From: Methylococcaceae bacterium
Lineage (GTDB): Bacteria; Pseudomonadota; Gammaproteobacteria; Methylococcales; Methylomonadaceae
Direction of reading: 5' to 3'
Length of the DNA: 46,544 nt
Assembly (NCBI GenBank): GCA_030627205.1
Contig: DAOUSN010000019.1
Location: forward strand, 1 to 46,544
Under the pieces are notes generated by a model that was not told the origin of the DNA, ran no database searches, and saw only the letters and a program-made list of their open reading frames with translations. Shown in pieces: positions 1-11,643 of this stretch. The position numbers were made by a program, and so were the translations under genes. How positions within the stretch are numbered: the first letter of the stretch is position 1; each line of letters starts with the position of its first letter.

Positions 1-509
1 ACGAACGTAAAATGATTTTCCCTTTATTAGTCGCCAGTACGTTATTATTTTATTTAGGAATAGCCTTTGCCTATTTTGTGGTTTTTCCGTTAGTTTTTGG
101 TTTTTTAACCGCTGCTGCCCCTGAAAATGTCGCGATTATGACTGATATTAGTAAATATCTGGATTTTGTCTTAACGATATTTTTCGCATTTGGGATTACC
201 TTTGAAGTCCCTATTTTTACTATTGTTTTGGTGTGGACAGGATTAACGACTCCGAAAAGTTTAGCTGAAAAACGCCCTTACATTATTGTCGCTGCTTTTA
301 TTATTGGCATGTTTTTAACCCCCCCTGATGTGATTTCACAAACGTTATTGGCTATCCCTATTTGGCTATTATTTGAAATAGGCTTATTATTTTCCAAATT
401 TTTTATTCCTAAATCACGTTATCAAACCGAAATAAATGAGATGGAATTTGAAGCTGAATTTGATGAAATTGAACATCATGAAAACAAATTAAGGAATGAG
501 GATAAGTAA
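1..509 (+). CDS. tatC: Sec-independent translocase TatC, 3' part only
   Basis: Polytopic membrane core of the twin-arginine translocase, which binds the signal peptide of folded exported proteins. The window opens inside the gene: codons 5' of the first ATG (position 12) are in frame and encode E-R-K, as expected inside TatC before its MPL-type helix. The visible part has several hydrophobic helices, the family stretch ending FGITFEVP and a TPPDVISQ loop, both characteristic of TatC. The C-terminal tail is acidic and hydrophilic. tatA/tatB and the 5' end would lie to the left of the window. The neighbouring gene is convergent. Confidence 0.93.
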   Translation, partial: ERKMIFPLLVASTLLFYLGIAFAYFVVFPLVFGFLTAAAPENVAIMTDISKYLDFVLTIFFAFGITFEVPIFTIVLVWTGLTTPKSLAEKRPYIIVAAFIIGMFLTPPDVISQTLLAIPIWLLFEIGLLFSKFFIPKSRYQTEINEMEFEAEFDEIEHHENKLRNEDK

Positions 510-517
510 ATTGAGCT

Positions 518-533
518 ACCAACTATTGTTGGT
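518..533. terminator. weak hairpin between convergent genes
   Basis: A 6-bp perfect stem (ACCAAC / GTTGGT) with a 4-nt loop lies nine bases after the tatC stop and before the 3' end of the convergent ABC ATPase gene. There is no T-run on either side, so termination activity is doubtful. Confidence 0.25.
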
Positions 534-545
534 GAAATAAGATAG

Positions 546-2144
546 TTATTTTTGTAATTTAGGTACAGCTGCTAATAATTTTTGACTATAGGCGTGTTGC
601 GGATTATTTAAAATTTGTTTAACTGAACCTTGTTCGATAATTTTTCCTTGATACATCACCGCAATTTCATCAGCAATTTCTGCAACAACGGCTAAATCAT
701 GGGTAATAAATAAATAACTTAGTCTTTGTTGCTGCTGTAAAGATTTTAACAGGTTAATAATCTGTGCTTGTACAGAAACATCTAACGCACTGGTTGGTTC
801 ATCGCAAATAATTAATTTAGGTTTTACCGCTAACGAACGAGCAATACAAATCCGTTGTCGTTGTCCGCCTGAAAACTCATGTGGATAACGTAAAGCTGAC
901 TCTTCTGGTAATTGTACTTGCCGAAGCAAGGTTTTAACTTGGTTGTCAATCTCTATTTGGCTATAATTAAAAGATAATGCCTTAATACCTTCTGCAATAA
1001 TTTCTCCTACTAACATTCTAGGATTCATTGATGCAAAAGGGTCTTGAAAAATAATTTGAATTTTAGCGCGTTGTTGACGTAAAGCTTCACCTTTTAATTG
1101 GTGAAGTAATTTATTTTCAAATAAAACCTCTCCTGAAGTTACTGGAATTAAATTTAGAAGTGCTTTACCTAGAGTGGTTTTACCGCAACCTGATTCACCG
1201 ACTAAAGCTAATGTTTTTCCTAGTTGTAATTCAAAACTTACGCCATCAACTGCAGGTACATAATCAACAATACGCTTTAAAATACCCTTATATATTGGGT
1301 AATAAACTTTAAGGTTTGAGACTTTTAATAAAGATTTTGGGGTTAGTTTTGAATGCTGTAAACAATTTTCTAAAGAGGGAAGGGCGTTTAGTAATTTTTT
1401 AGTATAAGGATGTTGTGGGTGCTTAAATAATTGTTGACTATTTGCAGTCTCAACAATTTCTCCATTTTTCATGACGGCAACAGTGTCGGCAATATTTGAA
1501 ACTAAGGCTAAATCATGACTGATTAACCATAATGCCATGTCCGTTTGTTGTTGAATAGATTTTAACAATTGTAAAATCTGTGCTTGTATAGTCACGTCTA
1601 ATGCGGTTGTTGGTTCATCCGCAATTAATAAATCTGGTTTTGCAGCTAATGCAATGGCAATCATTACTCGTTGCCGTTGCCCGCCTGAAAGTTGGTGAGG
1701 GTATTCAAATAATCGACGTTGAGGGTTTGGTATTTTTACTTGATGTAATAATTCTAAAACCCGTGCCTGTATTTCGGCTTTAGATAACGAGAAGTGAATC
1801 TTTAAGACTTCGGAAATTTGCTTACTGATGGTCATCACTGGGTTGAGTGATGACATTGGATCTTGAAAAATTAAACCTATTTTTCTACCACGGAGTTTAC
1901 AAAAATTAAGTTCTGAAAGGTTTAATAACTCTTGTCGCTGTAATAAAATACTATTGGCTTTTAAAGAGGCATTAGATGGTAGTAAACGTAATATTGAAAG
2001 TGCTGTTAATGATTTTCCTGAGCCAGATTCTCCTACTAAAGCAAAAGTTTTCCCTGAAATAATCTCAAAACTAATATTATTAACGACTTTATTACCATTA
2101 AAAGCAATAGTTAAGTTTTTAACCCTAAGTAAAGTATTGGGCAT
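546..2144 (-). CDS. yejF: dual-ATPase ABC transporter subunit (YejF/DppDF type)
   Basis: ATP-hydrolysing subunit of a peptide/nickel-class ABC importer, with two nucleotide-binding domains fused in one chain (532 aa, close to E. coli YejF). Half 1 has Walker A GESGSGKS (residues 38-45), signature LSGGQRQR and Walker B ending IADEP. Half 2 repeats this with [16 protein letters not shown] and ICDEP. Each half carries the oligopeptide-transporter extension after the ATPase core. It begins 5 nt after the stop of the small GTPase gene, so it probably belongs to that operon. No permease or binding-protein genes are adjacent, which is unusual for yejABEF. The substrate cannot be told from the sequence, and the symbol is by similarity only. 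Confidence 0.85.
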   Translation of the reverse strand: MPNTLLRVKNLTIAFNGNKVVNNISFEIISGKTFALVGESGSGKSLTALSILRLLPSNASLKANSILLQRQELLNLSELNFCKLRGRKIGLIFQDPMSSLNPVMTISKQISEVLKIHFSLSKAEIQARVLELLHQVKIPNPQRRLFEYPHQLSGGQRQRVMIAIALAAKPDLLIADEPTTALDVTIQAQILQLLKSIQQQTDMALWLISHDLALVSNIADTVAVMKNGEIVETANSQQLFKHPQHPYTKKLLNALPSLENCLQHSKLTPKSLLKVSNLKVYYPIYKGILKRIVDYVPAVDGVSFELQLGKTLALVGESGCGKTTLGKALLNLIPVTSGEVLFENKLLHQLKGEALRQQRAKIQIIFQDPFASMNPRMLVGEIIAEGIKALSFNYSQIEIDNQVKTLLRQVQLPEESALRYPHEFSGGQRQRICIARSLAVKPKLIICDEPTSALDVSVQAQIINLLKSLQQQQRLSYLFITHDLAVVAEIADEIAVMYQGKIIEQGSVKQILNNPQHAYSQKLLAAVPKLQK

Positions 2145-2149
2145 AAAGT

Positions 2150-2662
2150 TTAAGAATATTCTCGCATTAATAACAACGCATTTATAAGTGTAGCAATATC
2201 TTTTTTGTCACGTGCATCAGCAGAAACCACAGGCCAAGTATAGCCACGCTGTTGTAAATAAGTCTGATAGTTTTCAACACTAGGAGTATTCACTTCGTCG
2301 TAATGGGTTACCGCAATAACAGCAGGGTTTTTAGTTAAAAAATCCGCATTCAAATTCAAATAATAATCAACTTCATTCAAAGGATTCTTGTGTGTATTAT
2401 TGATTAATATAATTAACCCTAGCGCCCCTTGGCATAAAGTTGCACTCATAAATTCAAAACGCCGTTCACCAAGTGTGCCATACAAGTCTATTTTTTCATT
2501 GTTGGCTAAATACAGTTGACCATAATCCATGGTACTCGTGATTTTTTCGGCAGTTGCTGTATTAATATCCCCTATCGCACTAATGGTGTGTATTGCTGTT
2601 GATTTACCAGCGTCAATACTCCCTGTGAAAATTATTTTAAGAAGATCTATACTATTCATCAT
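2150..2662 (-). CDS. small P-loop GTPase, MglA/Rab-like
   Basis: A 170-aa single-domain GTPase. P-loop GSIDAGKS is at residues 14-21, a switch-I-like TSTMDYG follows at about 43-48, the Walker B/switch II segment D-L-Y-G-T-L-G-E-R-R-F is at 59-69, and THYD at 119-122 sits where N/TKxD would bind guanine. This is the architecture of bacterial Ras-like proteins that work with roadblock or response-regulator-like partners. Its ATG overlaps the upstream gene's TAA by one base (TAATG), so the two are translationally coupled and probably partners. Replacement of the canonical DxPG by DLYGTLG is typical of this bacterial subfamily. The cellular role is unknown. Confidence 0.8.
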   Translation of the reverse strand: MMNSIDLLKIIFTGSIDAGKSTAIHTISAIGDINTATAEKITSTMDYGQLYLANNEKIDLYGTLGERRFEFMSATLCQGALGLIILINNTHKNPLNEVDYYLNLNADFLTKNPAVIAVTHYDEVNTPSVENYQTYLQQRGYTWPVVSADARDKKDIATLINALLLMREYS

Positions 2663-3723
2663 TAACTTGCTGTGCTAAATTGCAAAGCTTCAAAAACATT
2701 CTGCCGTAGTTGTCGTAATTTATCTGAAGCAGGTCGTGAGTTCAAACAGAAATTTTTAGTCTGATCAATTAGACCCAAAACCTGACAGGCATTATGAAAA
2801 TCAATAACATTAACTTCTTTTTTTTCTGTATATTGGGATATTTTTTTTATACTAGTGACATTACGATTCATAAATGTGGCAATAGCTAAATAATCTTTGA
2901 CAGTATTAAGGTACGAAATATCAGGCCAATATTTTAAATTAACAACATCATCATGATGATGATTTTTCATTAACCTTCCCTGAGAGGCAATGATTGTTGA
3001 ATGCCAACATAAATCATTCAAGGTTTTTGCTTTCATATCCTTAACCAGTTTTTTTAAATCTTCTTCTAGTATTTTTTCAACTTTAATTTCATTTGGGTGA
3101 GTTAAAAACAAGGATTTTAGGTTAGTTATTTCCACAGAACAAAAATAATTAAATTTTTGAGGATATAAGTAAAGGTTGATACCTGACTGGTTTTGACAAT
3201 GATAAATTTCACCTGTTTTAATACTGTTTTGTATTATACCTAAAAAATAATCTTCGGGTAAAAAAAGAATATTTTTAGGAATTGATATTTTTATAACTTT
3301 CTTGATTTCCTTGATTTCCTTGATTTCCTTGATTTCCTTGATTTCCTTGATTTCCTTGATTTCCTTGATTTCCTTGATTTCCTTGATTTCCTTAAGTTCG
3401 ACCGTAATTTTATTAAGCAAACTAATTAATTTTGATCGTATAGGCGGTTTATCGAATTCGGTTATTAGTTTCCATGCTATATTAAGCTCGCTTAAATTTT
3501 TACTATAAGCAACAAGTATCGACTCAGGATAAGTTAGCTGGAGTTTATCCCACTCTGATTGATTTATCTTTTGTTGACTAGATATAAAAATAACCTTTGC
3601 AATATCTTTATTAACCATTTTCCAGTCATTAGCAAGATTTCTCTCTGATAAGACTAAGATGGCAAAAAATGATGCTTGTTGTTTCGCATTAAAATCAAGA
3701 AAAGATAATGTTGTATCTAACAT
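2662..3723 (-). CDS. unknown protein with (KEI)n helical linker, GTPase partner
   Basis: A 353-aa protein I do not recognise at family level. The N-terminal ~110 residues look like a compact alpha/beta domain. Then comes a charged linker made of ten K-E-I triplets encoded by ten identical 9-bp repeats, and then a C-terminal region (about 150-353) that ends in a predicted helical, winged-helix-like stretch. The gene is first in an operon with the small GTPase (1-nt stop/start overlap) and the ABC ATPase. By position it could be the effector or regulator of that GTPase. No signal peptide or membrane helix is visible. The opposite-strand reading frame over the repeat is a shadow. Confidence 0.7.
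   Translation of the reverse strand: MLDTTLSFLDFNAKQQASFFAILVLSERNLANDWKMVNKDIAKVIFISSQQKINQSEWDKLQLTYPESILVAYSKNLSELNIAWKLITEFDKPPIRSKLISLLNKITVELKEIKEIKEIKEIKEIKEIKEIKEIKEIKEIKKVIKISIPKNILFLPEDYFLGIIQNSIKTGEIYHCQNQSGINLYLYPQKFNYFCSVEITNLKSLFLTHPNEIKVEKILEEDLKKLVKDMKAKTLNDLCWHSTIIASQGRLMKNHHHDDVVNLKYWPDISYLNTVKDYLAIATFMNRNVTSIKKISQYTEKKEVNVIDFHNACQVLGLIDQTKNFCLNSRPASDKLRQLRQNVFEALQFSTAS
3302..3391 (-). repeat. ten perfect copies of a 9-bp in-frame tandem repeat
   Basis: The plus-strand unit TTGATTTCC occurs ten times without a single mismatch, encoding (Lys-Glu-Ile)10 on the minus strand. Because the unit is three codons long, gain or loss of copies changes linker length without shifting frame. 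Perfect identity, including identical synonymous codons, suggests recent or ongoing slippage expansion. Confidence 0.97.
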
Positions 3724-3839
3724 AATGGTGATATACGCCTAAGATGAAGAAAAAGCAAGTAAATATTTAATAGTATTAAAATAAATAAGAATTGTATACC
3801 ATTATAAATAATAATGTTTAACTTTAAGAATGAAAATAA

Positions 3840-3867
3840 TTGACCACCACCACATACACGTTATAAT
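3840..3867 (+). promoter_or_regulatory. sigma70-type promoter abutting the mltG start codon
   Basis: TTGACC, a 16-bp spacer, then TATAAT. The -10 box ends three bases before the mltG ATG at 3871, and there is no Shine-Dalgarno sequence. If used, transcription would begin at or very near the ATG, giving a leaderless mRNA. Confidence 0.5.
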
Positions 3868-3870
3868 TTT

Positions 3871-6475
<2,605 letters not shown>

Positions 6476-6477
6476 AA

Positions 6478-6834
6478 ATGACAGAAGTGATAAAAAAACC
6501 ATCGTCAGGAATTGCAACTTTAACGATTAAAGAAAAAAAGCAACTGTATAAAGCCTATATGCCGTTTGTTATTAATGGTGGGTTGTTTATTCCTACTAAA
6601 CGAGCATATAAAATGGGAGAGGAAGTTTTAATGATGCTGTTATTAATGAATGAAAAAGAGCGAATACCTCTGGCGGGAACGGTGATTTGGAAAACTCCTG
6701 AAGGTTGTGATGGAAATCGTGTTGCAGGTATTGGGATTCAATTGAGTAATAAAGATGGTGGGAAAGTTAAAGATAAAATTGAAACCTATTTAGCAGGCGC
6801 TTTAGAACTAGAGCGTTCAACTAACACCATGTAG
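6478..6834 (+). CDS. pilZ: PilZ-domain protein, type IV pilus type
   Basis: A small (118 aa) PilZ-fold protein of the kind encoded after holB in pseudomonads and xanthomonads, where it is needed for type IV pilus assembly. It lacks the RxxxR and [D/N]xSxxG c-di-GMP-binding motifs, as the founding PilZ protein does, so nucleotide binding is not expected. The core strands read INGGLFIPTKRAYKMGEEV and AGIGIQL. It starts 2 nt after the holB stop. No other pilus genes are in the window, so a pilus role is by family only. Confidence 0.9.
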   Translation: MTEVIKKPSSGIATLTIKEKKQLYKAYMPFVINGGLFIPTKRAYKMGEEVLMMLLLMNEKERIPLAGTVIWKTPEGCDGNRVAGIGIQLSNKDGGKVKDKIETYLAGALELERSTNTM

Positions 6835-6853
6835 TTTAAAAAAATAATTTTAT

Positions 6854-7624
6854 ATGTTTATAGATTCTCATTGTCACCTTGACCGTATTGACCTTAGTCC
6901 TTATCAAAATGATTTTGCTGTATTTATGCGTGAAGCAGAACAGCAAAATATTCAGAAAATGCTTTGTATTGCGATAGATTTAGATGCTTATCCTGCAATG
7001 GTGGCATTAGTAAAAGACTACCCCAATATTTTTTTATCTGTAGGTGTTCATCCTAATGTTGAAAATAAAATAAAACTAACTGAAGCCCATTTATTAAAAT
7101 TAGCCGATAATGATAAAGTGATCGCTATTGGTGAAACAGGATTGGATTATTTTCGTAGCAGTGGTGATTTAGATTGGCAACATCAACGGTTTAAAACCCA
7201 TATTCAGGTTGCGAAAAAATTAAAAAAACCGTTAATTATTCATACGCGCGAAGCAGGTCATGATGCTTTGGATGTGCTAAAAAAAGAAGGTGCGGATGAA
7301 GTTGGTGGAATTATTCATTGTTTTACTGAGGACTGGGAGTTTGCTGAAAAAGCCTTAGAACTTAATTTTTACATTTCTTTTTCTGGTATTGTTACTTTTA
7401 AAAATGCGTTAGCAATTCAAATAGCCGCTAAAAAAATCCCAGAGGATAAGTTTTTAATTGAAACCGATTCACCCTATTTAACCCCCGTTCCTTTTAGAGG
7501 AAAACCTAATTATCCTCTTTATGTTCACTATGTTGCCGAAAAATTAGCCTTATTGCGTGGTGTTGATGTTAAAACTATTGCCAAACAATCAACCGCTAAT
7601 TTCCATACTTTATTTGGTATGTAG
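6854..7624 (+). CDS. tatD: TatD-family metal-dependent DNase
   Basis: A TIM-barrel hydrolase of the TatD/YcfH family, implicated in DNA repair and 3'-5' exonuclease activity. The 256-aa protein has metal ligands in FIDSHCHLD at the N terminus (two histidines), the glutamate of AIGETGLDYF, histidines in LIIHTREA and IIHCFTED, and the aspartate of LIETDSPYL. It follows pilZ by 19 nt in the classic tmk-holB-pilZ-tatD order. In this context it corresponds to the ycfH branch; despite the name it has no role in Tat export. Confidence 0.95.
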   Translation: MFIDSHCHLDRIDLSPYQNDFAVFMREAEQQNIQKMLCIAIDLDAYPAMVALVKDYPNIFLSVGVHPNVENKIKLTEAHLLKLADNDKVIAIGETGLDYFRSSGDLDWQHQRFKTHIQVAKKLKKPLIIHTREAGHDALDVLKKEGADEVGGIIHCFTEDWEFAEKALELNFYISFSGIVTFKNALAIQIAAKKIPEDKFLIETDSPYLTPVPFRGKPNYPLYVHYVAEKLALLRGVDVKTIAKQSTANFHTLFGM

Positions 7625-7648
7625 GCTTGATAGGAATTTAGATTATTT

Positions 7649-8026
7649 ATGATGAATTTAAAAAGTTTCAGTTGTTACCTGTTATTATTAAGTTTAAATA
7701 GCTGTGCAACTTTTGGTTATGCTAGTACTGCTGAGTATGTCGAGTCAATTTTTAAACGTCAAAATGCGATGTCTACGCTAATAATGATGCTACCTGATAG
7801 TGAGCTTTCTGCTAAAGACTATGATACTTTATTACAAACTGAAGCTAAAATGCAGCAAGATTGTCAATTACTCAATGATTATGCGGTTAAAGAAATGAAT
7901 CATGAATCAACGAGTTTATTATTTAAAAAACGGGTTAAAGATAGTGCTGAAAATTGTGATTTAAGTGTTGATGAGGTTGAGTCATTATTAGATGATTTTG
8001 ATATTGAGTTTGAGTTTGATGAATAA
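7649..8026 (+). CDS. small lipoprotein candidate, unknown function
   Basis: A 125-aa protein with a hydrophobic N-terminal segment ending LNSC at residues 16-19, which resembles a lipobox although Asn at -2 is unusual. A Sec signal peptide cut near the A-S-T at about 25 is the alternative. The mature part is short, acidic and mostly helical, with two further cysteines that could pair. It precedes a DUF4105 gene by 3 nt, so the two are co-translated and the product may act with that envelope protein. I do not recognise a named family. Confidence 0.65.
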   Translation: MMNLKSFSCYLLLLSLNSCATFGYASTAEYVESIFKRQNAMSTLIMMLPDSELSAKDYDTLLQTEAKMQQDCQLLNDYAVKEMNHESTSLLFKKRVKDSAENCDLSVDEVESLLDDFDIEFEFDE

Positions 8027-8029
8027 GAG

Positions 8030-9937
8030 TTGGTGGTAAGAAAACTTTTTATTATTTTTATGATGTTAAGTGGATTATCGTCTATTAGTTTTGCTGATAA
8101 CTCTTATTTAAGAACATTACAACAACAAGCTAGTGCGTTAAAACTTGCAGAAAAACCATCATGGCAACGTTTACTGCATTATCAGCCAAGATTCTTTAAT
8201 CAGTCGGCTCAAAGTCTTATTACCTATAAAAAGTTCTTTTTTAATTCTGAAGGATTTAAGCATCCAGACGCTGAATTATCAGCAACGCTTACGCAGTTTT
8301 TCATAAGTAATGGAGAGGATAACAATTCAGCACAATGTCGTTTTCCTGCTCGTTTTCAATGGCTTAAAGAACAGCTTAAATTAGACCATAATTATTTGCC
8401 AAGCCGTAAGTGTAATGCTTTACAAGATTGGCTGACGGAGCTAGAAGTTAGTGGTATTAGTTTAATTTTTCCTGTTGCTTATTTAAATAATCCTGCATCA
8501 ATGTTTGGGCATAGTTTTTTAAAATTGGATAAACAACAAAGCTCAAAAGGCTCACAATTATTAGCCTCAACTGTCAATTATGCCGCAATGACAGCAAAAG
8601 AACGTGGACTTAATTTTGTTTTAAAAGGATTATTTGGTGGCTATCAGGGCAAATTTACCCTCGCACCTTATTATCTGTTACTCAAAGAATATGCCGATTT
8701 AGATAACCGTGATCTTTGGGAATACCAACTTAATTTTACACCTCAAGAAATTCAGCGTTTATTATTGCATTTATGGGAATTATTGCCTGCGAATTTTGAT
8801 TATTATTTTATTAATAAAAACTGTTCTTATCAGTTATTATCATTACTAGAAGTAGCTCGCCCTGATTTAAATTTAAGTTCACAGTTTAAATTTGATGCCA
8901 TACCTGCTGATACGGTTCGTGCCATTATTAATCAATCAGGGCTATTAAAACAAAGTAATTATCGTCCTGCTTTAGCAACAGTGTTAGCAGCCAAAGCAGG
9001 ATTATTAAATAATATTCAACAAAATTATGCCAAAGCATTAGCTGTAGGTGAGATAGCTGTTGATTCATCAATGATTAAAACCTTAGCCATTATAAAACAG
9101 GCACAGGTTTTGGAGCTTGCTGTCGATTATTTATCTTATTTAAATGCGAGTAAAGTTAAGTATAAGCAAGCGATTAACCAGGAATTAGTTTATCAATTAT
9201 TAGCAGCAAGAAGTTTACTTAAAGTGACTAGTGTAAAGCTTAATATTCCTGTGCCTTTAGCTAGACCTGATGAAGGTCATGCGGGAAATATGGCAGAATT
9301 AGCTTATGGTTATGATGGGAGACAGCCATTTGTTGAAATTGGTTATCGTTGGGCATATCATGATCTCAATGACCCCAGCGAGGGTTTTGTTAAAGGGGCG
9401 GAGGTTGATTTTTTTAAATCATCATTACGTTATAACTTAACAACCCAACAATTTACTTTAGAAGCGATTGATTTACTTAAGCTAACCTCATTGCCAAATT
9501 TTAATACGTTTATACGTCCTTTTTCTTGGCAAGTTTTATTAGGGGTTAAACAAATGCGCTTTGCAGATAATAAACGTTATTTAACTGGTGTGGTTAAAAT
9601 AGGGGGAGGAATAAGTTATTATCCTTCTGAAAATAGTTTGTTTTCGTTGAATATCCTAACGAGAGTTTTATTTAACCATCAGTTTCAACAATATACCGCT
9701 GTTAGTATAGGGACTGGGCTGTATTTTCATTATGATCCATTACCTGCATGGCGTATTACTTTAAATACGGATATTTCTTACTATCTACAGGGAACTACTC
9801 AAATGCGTTACCATTACCAATTAAAACAACGTATTAGTTTATCGAAAAGTCATGCGTTGAGTTTAGATTTAAATTATCAACGAGAGTTTTCTCACTCAGA
9901 CTTTGGTTTACAACTGGGGTTACAATTTTATTTTTAG
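8030..9937 (+). CDS. DUF4105 envelope protein with C-terminal beta-rich domain
   Basis: A 635-aa exported protein. A signal peptide ends near ISFADN. The N-terminal half is a DUF4105 domain, with the family stretches NPASMFGHSFLKLD (about residue 155) and NKNCSYQLLSL (about 263) containing the conserved His and Cys. The C-terminal ~200 residues have alternating hydrophobic/polar strands ending in QFYF, like an outer-membrane beta-barrel. The start is TTG at 8030 or GTG at 8033; an AAGAG lies just upstream and favours GTG. DUF4105 proteins have no well-established function; a thiol-hydrolase-like activity has been suggested from the Cys/His pattern. It pairs with the preceding lipoprotein candidate. 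Confidence 0.82.
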   Translation: MVVRKLFIIFMMLSGLSSISFADNSYLRTLQQQASALKLAEKPSWQRLLHYQPRFFNQSAQSLITYKKFFFNSEGFKHPDAELSATLTQFFISNGEDNNSAQCRFPARFQWLKEQLKLDHNYLPSRKCNALQDWLTELEVSGISLIFPVAYLNNPASMFGHSFLKLDKQQSSKGSQLLASTVNYAAMTAKERGLNFVLKGLFGGYQGKFTLAPYYLLLKEYADLDNRDLWEYQLNFTPQEIQRLLLHLWELLPANFDYYFINKNCSYQLLSLLEVARPDLNLSSQFKFDAIPADTVRAIINQSGLLKQSNYRPALATVLAAKAGLLNNIQQNYAKALAVGEIAVDSSMIKTLAIIKQAQVLELAVDYLSYLNASKVKYKQAINQELVYQLLAARSLLKVTSVKLNIPVPLARPDEGHAGNMAELAYGYDGRQPFVEIGYRWAYHDLNDPSEGFVKGAEVDFFKSSLRYNLTTQQFTLEAIDLLKLTSLPNFNTFIRPFSWQVLLGVKQMRFADNKRYLTGVVKIGGGISYYPSENSLFSLNILTRVLFNHQFQQYTAVSIGTGLYFHYDPLPAWRITLNTDISYYLQGTTQMRYHYQLKQRISLSKSHALSLDLNYQREFSHSDFGLQLGLQFYF

Positions 9938-10156
9938 GTATATTAAGTTTTAAGTGTTAGTAATGACTATTTTTCAAGATTATAGTAAAGATTTATATTT
10001 TTTTAAATAAAAATTTATTTATTTTAGTAAAAAAATCAGAAAAATAAGAATAGCATGATAAATTTAGATAAAATACCTGATTAAATCTTGCCTTGCATTG
10101 ATGGGTTTATTTATCAATGTGTAACGTTTTCTTATATTTTATTTAAAACAATTATC

Positions 10157-11125
10157 ATGGATCTAAAATTTCTCGACTTTGAACAACCTATCGCTGAACT
10201 AGAAGCAAAAATAGACGAATTACGTCGTGTAGAGCTTGATAACGACATTAACATTTCTGATGCACTGTCGCAATTAGAAAATAAAAGTTTGGCATTAACA
10301 GAATCTATTTTTACAAATTTATCTGATTGGCAAATTTCACAATTATCAAGACATCCAGGTCGTCCTTATACCTTGGATTATATTAACTATATGTTTACGG
10401 ATTTCTGTGAACTACATGGAGATAGAGCTTATGCAGATGATCCTGCGATTGTTTGCGGTTTAGCTAGATTAGAAGGGCAGCCTGTAGTGGTTATTGGCCA
10501 CCAAAAAGGGCGTGATACTAAGGAAAAAATTTATCGAAATTTCGGGATGCCGCGCCCAGAAGGGTATCGTAAAGCGTTACGAGTAATGAAAATGGCTGAA
10601 AAATTTCATTTGCCGATTATTTGTTTAATTGATACTCCAGGTGCATATCCTGGGATTGGAGCAGAAGAACGCGGACAAAGTGAAGCGATTGCCCGTAATT
10701 TATTTGAAATGTCAACCCTTGAAACCCCTATTATTTGTACAGTGATTGGGGAGGGTGGCTCAGGTGGTGCTTTAGCAATTGGCGTTGGTGATCGGTTAAT
10801 TATGCTTGAATACAGTACTTATTCGGTAATATCGCCTGAAGGATGCGCCTCCATTTTATGGAAAAGTGCAGATAAATCAAAATTAGCCGCAGAGGCAATG
10901 GGAATTACTTCTGATAGAGTCAGAGAGCAGGGGTTTCTTGACGAAGTCGTTCGAGAACCTTTAGGGGGTGGTCATCGCGATTTTCAAAAAATTGCCTCAA
11001 ATTTACGTGAAACTTTAATTCGTCATTTGAATGAACTTAAAAAAGATGATATTCCAATGATGTTGGAGAAACGTTATCAACGAATAATGCATTTTGGGGT
11101 GTTTATTGAAGAGGTTGTAAAATAA
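10157..11125 (+). CDS. accA: acetyl-CoA carboxylase carboxyltransferase alpha subunit
   Basis: Transfers carboxyl from carboxybiotin to acetyl-CoA to make malonyl-CoA, with AccD; first step of fatty acid synthesis. The 322-aa protein starts [16 protein letters not shown], matching the family N terminus, which fixes the ATG at 10157 rather than the in-frame TTG at 10088. The crotonase-fold signatures [31 protein letters not shown] and [12 protein letters not shown] are complete. The 219-bp upstream region holds a 7-bp hairpin (CATTGAT/ATCAATG, 10096-10119) that would fall in the leader. dnaE, often next to accA, is not here. Confidence 0.97.
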   Translation: MDLKFLDFEQPIAELEAKIDELRRVELDNDINISDALSQLENKSLALTESIFTNLSDWQISQLSRHPGRPYTLDYINYMFTDFCELHGDRAYADDPAIVCGLARLEGQPVVVIGHQKGRDTKEKIYRNFGMPRPEGYRKALRVMKMAEKFHLPIICLIDTPGAYPGIGAEERGQSEAIARNLFEMSTLETPIICTVIGEGGSGGALAIGVGDRLIMLEYSTYSVISPEGCASILWKSADKSKLAAEAMGITSDRVREQGFLDEVVREPLGGGHRDFQKIASNLRETLIRHLNELKKDDIPMMLEKRYQRIMHFGVFIEEVVK

Positions 11126-11137
11126 TCCAAGATTATT

Positions 11138-11155
11138 ATTTTCAACGATGAAAAT
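11138..11155. terminator. hairpin after accA
   Basis: Seven-bp perfect stem ATTTTCA/TGAAAAT with a 4-nt loop, 13 nt after the accA stop. It is AT-rich with no immediate T-run (a T6 occurs about 15 nt further on), so terminator function is uncertain. Confidence 0.35.
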
Positions 11156-11296
11156 AGGTATTCTTGATTTTTTAGAATAATAGTGTTAGAGATACCATTC
11201 ATTCGAGGAATAGTACCCCTGAATTAAAACTAAAAAAATACTTTTCAAGTTTTAGAAATTATTATTATAATTTTATTTGCGCTGATGATTATGCTT

Positions 11297-11566
11297 TCAA
11301 ATTTTAGGTTTAATAGATGGCATTGATTGTAAGTTTTGCTGTTGCTGAATTCTAGCTCCTATTCCTTGCGGTTTGATTAATCCTGTAGCATAAGCGATAA
11401 AAATTAAGATAAATAAAGTTAATGAAAGTCCAATACGAATAGTTAATGCTGTAGCTGTTTTTTCAGATTGCTGTTTTCCTTTGTTTATCACCATGTAATA
11501 TAAAGCAGAGCCAAGACTAGCAATGATAATTAAAAATGTGATAATAATGAGGCTTTTGATAATCAT
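11297..11566 (-). CDS. DUF2909 twin-transmembrane protein
   Basis: An 89-aa protein with two hydrophobic helices (about 4-28 and 44-64) separated by a short polar loop, matching the twin-TM DUF2909 family found in cytochrome c oxidase gene clusters next to SURF1. Here it is divergent from SURF1 (77 nt between its ATG and the SURF1 ATG), consistent with an oxidase-assembly link. The Q-rich C-terminal tail is extra. The biochemical function is not known. Confidence 0.75.
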   Translation of the reverse strand: MIIKSLIIITFLIIIASLGSALYYMVINKGKQQSEKTATALTIRIGLSLTLFILIFIAYATGLIKPQGIGARIQQQQNLQSMPSIKPKI

Positions 11567-11643
11567 TAGAGACGATTCAAATTAAGATAAAATGACCATT
11601 TTCGATTATTAAGGCTAATTTGCCAATAGATAAACACAAAACT

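Noticed and set aside
3302..3391. Possible CRISPR array from regular repeats
   Set aside because: Units are 9 bp, contiguous and without spacers, inside a coding frame.
3302..3508. Plus-strand frame with a Leu-Ile-Ser repeat
   Set aside because: It is the antisense shadow of the KEI tandem repeat; no ribosome binding site and no protein-like sequence outside the repeat.
10088..10156. N-terminal extension of accA from a TTG
   Set aside because: The added 23 residues do not match the family; ATG 10157 gives the expected [12 protein letters not shown] start.
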